DNA from: UBA1014 sp964344035
GTDB taxonomy: Bacteria > SAR324 > NAC60-12
Length of the DNA: 55,279 bases
NCBI GenBank assembly: GCA_964344035.1
Contig: CAYFLK010000018.1
Location: 1-55,279, forward strand
Direction of reading: 5' to 3'
Under the pieces are notes generated by a model. The model was not told the origin of the DNA and did not search any database. It worked only from the letters and a program-made list of their open reading frames with translations. Of the stretch, positions 52,692-55,279 are shown piece by piece. Position numbers and translations under genes: made by a program. The stretch's first letter is position 1. Each line of letters opens with the position of its first letter.

Positions 52692-52871
52692 TCAGAACCA
52701 GATCATGTCGATGAACTTGCCTTTGCCATCCCATTTGCCCATGCACCCCGCGCATTGGACCGCCGTTCTTTGCGCCGGGACGCTGAAATCGTCTGATTCT
52801 GGCGTCACGATAAAATACGTGATCACGCCCAGCAGCACAGAAATACCCAAAAAAACGAAAAAATGTTTCAT
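52692..52871 (-). CDS. Small single-helix protein with Cys-Ala-Gly-Cys motif
   Basis: 59 residues from ATG 52871 with GGGGGCAGG just upstream. One helix (FVFLGISVLLGVITYFIV) followed by a soluble tail ending with CAGCMGKWDGKGKFIDMIWF. CxxC could bind metal or heme-like cofactor. No family found. Lies between the iron permease and the MORN gene. Confidence 0.5.
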   Translation of the reverse strand: MKHFFVFLGISVLLGVITYFIVTPESDDFSVPAQRTAVQCAGCMGKWDGKGKFIDMIWF

Positions 52872-53054
52872 CCTGCCCCCTGAAGGAACAGTGCGGGGAG
52901 GAAGGCTCCGGAAAGTGTGGGGGGAGTTCGATCCTGCCAGCCATACGATCAATCTTCCCCCCGGACACGGAATGGAAGGAACAAACTCCTATCTTATTTT
53001 CCCACAGTCTGCACATCATGCAACTGGAAAATTTACGATATTTGTGGACGTGTA

Positions 53055-53150
53055 GCCTAACGCCGGATTCACCTGCAAACAATTAATTGATATCAGTATC
53101 GAAATCGGGATCGAAATCGCTATCGGGATCGAATTCCCATCCCGAATTCC
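53055..53150 (-). repeat. Dispersed repeat, partial copy E
   Basis: Reverse-strand match to the right-hand half of copies A and B: GCCTAACGCC end, then alternating GAAATCGGGATC / CTATCGGGATCGAATTCC units. Confidence 0.6.
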
Positions 53151-53357
53151 ATTATAGCAACCATGGCAGATAAAAGGTTGCATTCAAGAGGAGTATCCCC
53201 TTACCTTCAATGCCTGGTGAGTGGAAAGAATGAAATGATAAGAAACTATTTAGAGAGGAATAACAGAGCAAGTTGACGTGCGGAAATTCCCGTCTCCGGT
53301 AACAAGATTATCCGGGACACCGGGTGGAATTTGGGTTGGCGGGAGAGCTTCCCGGTC

Positions 53358-53510
53358 TCAGGAATGTTCTTTTCCGGAGGCCCCTGGAAGGTAGCTCGAA
53401 ACAGTTGCTACGGCACCCAGGGCCATGTAGGTTGCAACCGCACCGGGGATGGTGGCGATAAAGGCGATCCAGGGGTAAACAAACAGGTACCAGACTTCTT
53501 CAGGAATCAT
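53358..53510 (-). CDS. Small hydrophobic protein, uncertain
   Basis: 50 codons from ATG 53510. The sequence is mostly one or two hydrophobic helices (EVWYLFVYPWIAFIATIPG, then VATYMALGAVATV). No ribosome site of note, no family. Plausible but unconfirmed. Confidence 0.3.
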   Translation of the reverse strand: MIPEEVWYLFVYPWIAFIATIPGAVATYMALGAVATVSSYLPGASGKEHS

Positions 53511-53854
53511 GATTTGCCATGCTGAATGTGCGCCCGGAAGCATTTAGCGTCTGAATGAACTCCATCCATGCTTCGAGCTTAAACACATTGTCATTGTAAT
53601 CAATGTATATGTAACACCCTCTTTTCTAAAAGGCAAGGTCCGGGAAAGAACTAGACTCAAAAAACTTAGCATAATGAATAAGGGCTGTGTTCCGGAACCT
53701 GACGTGAATATGAGGAAGCCCGCGCTGGGAGCAGGGTTGGATGCTTGCGGCGCCATCCACATGCTGTCATGATCATACCCGGAGTTATAATCGACTGAAC
53801 GGGAAACAGGCGGTTTTGTACCATAAAACAGTGTAATGAGAAACAGGAGTGATA

Positions 53855-54049
53855 ATGGAAGGAGAGATGGTGAAAAAAAAATTGCTGAACCTGGAGCGGA
53901 CTTTGCAGGATATCAAATCAACTTTGGCCGCTGATCAGCAGTTGATTAAAATGATGCTGGCAGGATGCCTTGCGCTGCAGGTGGTGATTTTCTTTGCGCT
54001 CATCTTCGGCGATTCAGTCACCCGTTTCTTTGGCCTGGGTCTGCAGTGA
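53855..54049 (+). CDS. Small single-pass membrane protein
   Basis: 64 residues from ATG 53855, with AGGAG 5 nt upstream; ATG 53867 after GGAAGGAGAG is also possible. A charged coiled-coil-like N-terminus (LLNLERTLQDIKSTL) precedes one helix (MLAGCLALQVVIFFALIFG). No family found. A hairpin terminator follows, supporting a real transcript. Confidence 0.55.
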   Translation: MEGEMVKKKLLNLERTLQDIKSTLAADQQLIKMMLAGCLALQVVIFFALIFGDSVTRFFGLGLQ

Positions 54050-54052
54050 ATG

Positions 54053-54095
54053 ACCACGGGGAACAACTTCCTGTCGTTCCCGTGGTTGCCGTTTT
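54053..54095 (+). terminator. Intrinsic terminator after the small membrane gene
   Basis: ACCACGGGGAAC pairs with GTTCCCGTGGT (one bulged G) around an 11-base loop, followed by a GCCGTTTT T-tract. It lies 4 nt after the stop and ahead of the convergent MORN gene. Confidence 0.7.
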
Positions 54096-54110
54096 CATGG
54101 GAGAATTAAA

Positions 54111-55121
54111 TCAAGGACGATAAAAACGCCCGTTTTTCGCTTTGCGGATGATTTTCAGTTTATCGTCATATTCAACTCCATCCCAGGCAATGTCGTTTCT
54201 CCATTCCCCAACGAAGCGGGATCCGTCTCGCCGGGTGTATGACCCCTGGCCGTGTTTTTTCCCTGACTGGAAATCACCCACGTACTTAGATCCATCAAGC
54301 CAGCTGAAAATCCCCTTTCCGTGTTTTTCACCCTTCAAGTACTCCCCGACATAAGTGTCACCGAAGAACTTGTCCCCTTCGGCATAGGTGTAGGTGCCGT
54401 GCCCGTGCATCATCCCTTCTTTGAACTCCCCGACATACTTTGAACCGTCGAGCCAGATGTAAGTCCCCTGTCCATCTTTCTGTCCGTTCCTGAACGTCCC
54501 GGAATACTGCGAACCATCCGATTCCCAGTATGTGCCCTGGCCATCTTTGACGCCATTGCGGTATTCACCGATGTAGTATTGTCCGGAAGGCCAGTTGTAG
54601 GTTCCCCGTCCATGGATTTCGCCGTTAATGAATTCCCCGGTGTACTTTTCTCCGTTCAGCCATGAATAGGAACCCTGACCGTGTTTCTTCCCCTCCTGAA
54701 AATCCCCGACATACTGTTCGCCGTCGCTCCAGGTATATGTCCCGCGCCCCTCGATTTTCCCTTCCCTGAACTCGCCTTCGTATTGCGAACCGTCCTGCCA
54801 GGTAAACACCCCTTTTCCGTGATAGCTGTCGTGTTCCCATTCACCGATGTATTTAACAATCCCCTCGCTTTCATCTCCGGTAACGTAACTCCCCTGGCCA
54901 TGCCTTTTGCCATTGGAAAACTCGCCCTCATAGATTTCACCACCCGGCCAGTTAAAGGTCCCCTGTCCGTGCATGTCCCCGTTGCTGAATTCACCTTCAT
55001 ATGTGGCCCCGTCCTTGAACTGGAAGGAACCCTGCCCCTCCAGCAACTCCCCCTGGATTTCCACCTGGTAGGAAGGGTTTTCGGGGAACACCCGTGTTTC
55101 ACGTTCTTTATGGACTTTCAT
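54111..55121 (-). CDS. MORN-repeat protein
   Basis: 336 residues without a signal peptide or helix, so probably cytosolic. About twelve 23-residue MORN units, consensus GxxYxGEFxxGxxHGxGTYxWxD, span residues 36-315, interrupted in the second and ninth units by short insertions. MORN repeats form an extended beta sheet that binds lipids or proteins. No catalytic domain is attached. Neighbours give no clue. DNA of the units is diverged, so this is not a recent expansion. Confidence 0.88.
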   Translation of the reverse strand: MKVHKERETRVFPENPSYQVEIQGELLEGQGSFQFKDGATYEGEFSNGDMHGQGTFNWPGGEIYEGEFSNGKRHGQGSYVTGDESEGIVKYIGEWEHDSYHGKGVFTWQDGSQYEGEFREGKIEGRGTYTWSDGEQYVGDFQEGKKHGQGSYSWLNGEKYTGEFINGEIHGRGTYNWPSGQYYIGEYRNGVKDGQGTYWESDGSQYSGTFRNGQKDGQGTYIWLDGSKYVGEFKEGMMHGHGTYTYAEGDKFFGDTYVGEYLKGEKHGKGIFSWLDGSKYVGDFQSGKKHGQGSYTRRDGSRFVGEWRNDIAWDGVEYDDKLKIIRKAKNGRFYRP

Positions 55122-55279
55122 CCGGAATCCAGGCGCGGGGAAGGGATTTCAATCGCTGGAATATCAGGCTTTAAAACCTTTGTGCTGCACATGAACAACA
55201 TGCTTCTGAAATTTGACTTTATATACCCTAACTTGAGCGATTCATAACAAAAAAAGCTCCCAACCTTTGGATTAAAGTG

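Noticed and set aside
53544..53762. 72-codon frame on the - strand
   Set aside because: No ribosome site, no hydrophobic or domain pattern beyond chance.

Overview
The window looks like a chromosomal segment of a Gram-negative, oxygen-exposed bacterium. It carries an outer-membrane-type beta-barrel protein, periplasmic HtrA-type proteins, UppP, a SPOR-domain protein, MreB, Fe-superoxide dismutase, thioredoxin and glutathione synthetase. Housekeeping genes (mnmG, fusA, aat, a dnaA-family gene, three tRNAs) are mixed with single-copy genes of unknown function. Nothing looks like a phage, plasmid, integron or CRISPR locus. The lineage cannot be fixed from the sequence alone; an uncultured deltaproteobacterium-like or SAR324-like lineage is my guess.

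Layout. 0.1-7.4 kb: a multi-PAS histidine kinase broken by one frameshift, then three exported proteins of unknown function (a repeat-plus-barrel protein, a small cysteine-containing protein, and a protein with a run of 17-residue repeats), then mreB. 7.5-16.6 kb: a eukaryotic-type glutathione synthetase, tRNA-Cys and tRNA-Leu(UAA), a FecR-domain protein, a damaged DNA-methylase-like gene, an EamA exporter, mnmG, and a secreted WD40-caspase gene interrupted by short palindromic elements and frameshifts. 16.7-24.7 kb: a thioesterase, an M20 amidohydrolase, acetoacetyl-CoA synthetase, an IHF/HU protein, an unknown 341-aa protein and a phosphoglycolate phosphatase. 24.7-27.9 kb: a sigma70-like promoter, a TPP riboswitch, and thiB-thiP for thiamine uptake. 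28.1-34.5 kb: a shikimate-kinase-like protein, sodB, aat, a SPOR protein, a CPBP protease, a DegT aminotransferase and a TerB-like protein. 34.5-40.3 kb: mitochondrial-type EF-G, a promoter-to-terminator interval without a gene that may encode an RNA, thioredoxin, a HugZ-like protein and a divergent DnaA. 40.4-47.4 kb: a glycosyltransferase, then a tightly coupled block uppP - htrA - catalytically dead htrA paralogue - polyprenyl synthase, then tRNA-Leu(GAG). 48.3-52.5 kb: an iron-uptake locus (binding protein and permease) split by an opposite-strand membrane phosphatase, with a truncated DtxR-type repressor fragment in front of the permease. 52.7-55.1 kb: small membrane proteins and a cytoplasmic MORN-repeat protein.

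Three families of short dispersed repeats run through the window: a 27-bp hairpin element (3 copies, two of them with compensating stem changes), a C/G-rich palindrome (2 copies inside the WD40 gene), and a family of up to about 195 bp with at least five full or partial copies. Several genes show single-base indels in or next to homopolymers (histidine kinase, methylase, WD40-caspase, DtxR fragment). This may be real decay or residual assembly error, and resequencing would decide. The strongest candidates for undescribed biology are the active/inactive HtrA pair coupled to isoprenoid-lipid genes, the envelope gene set ahead of mreB, the possible RNA at 36.7-37.1 kb, and the repeat-riddled WD40-caspase.
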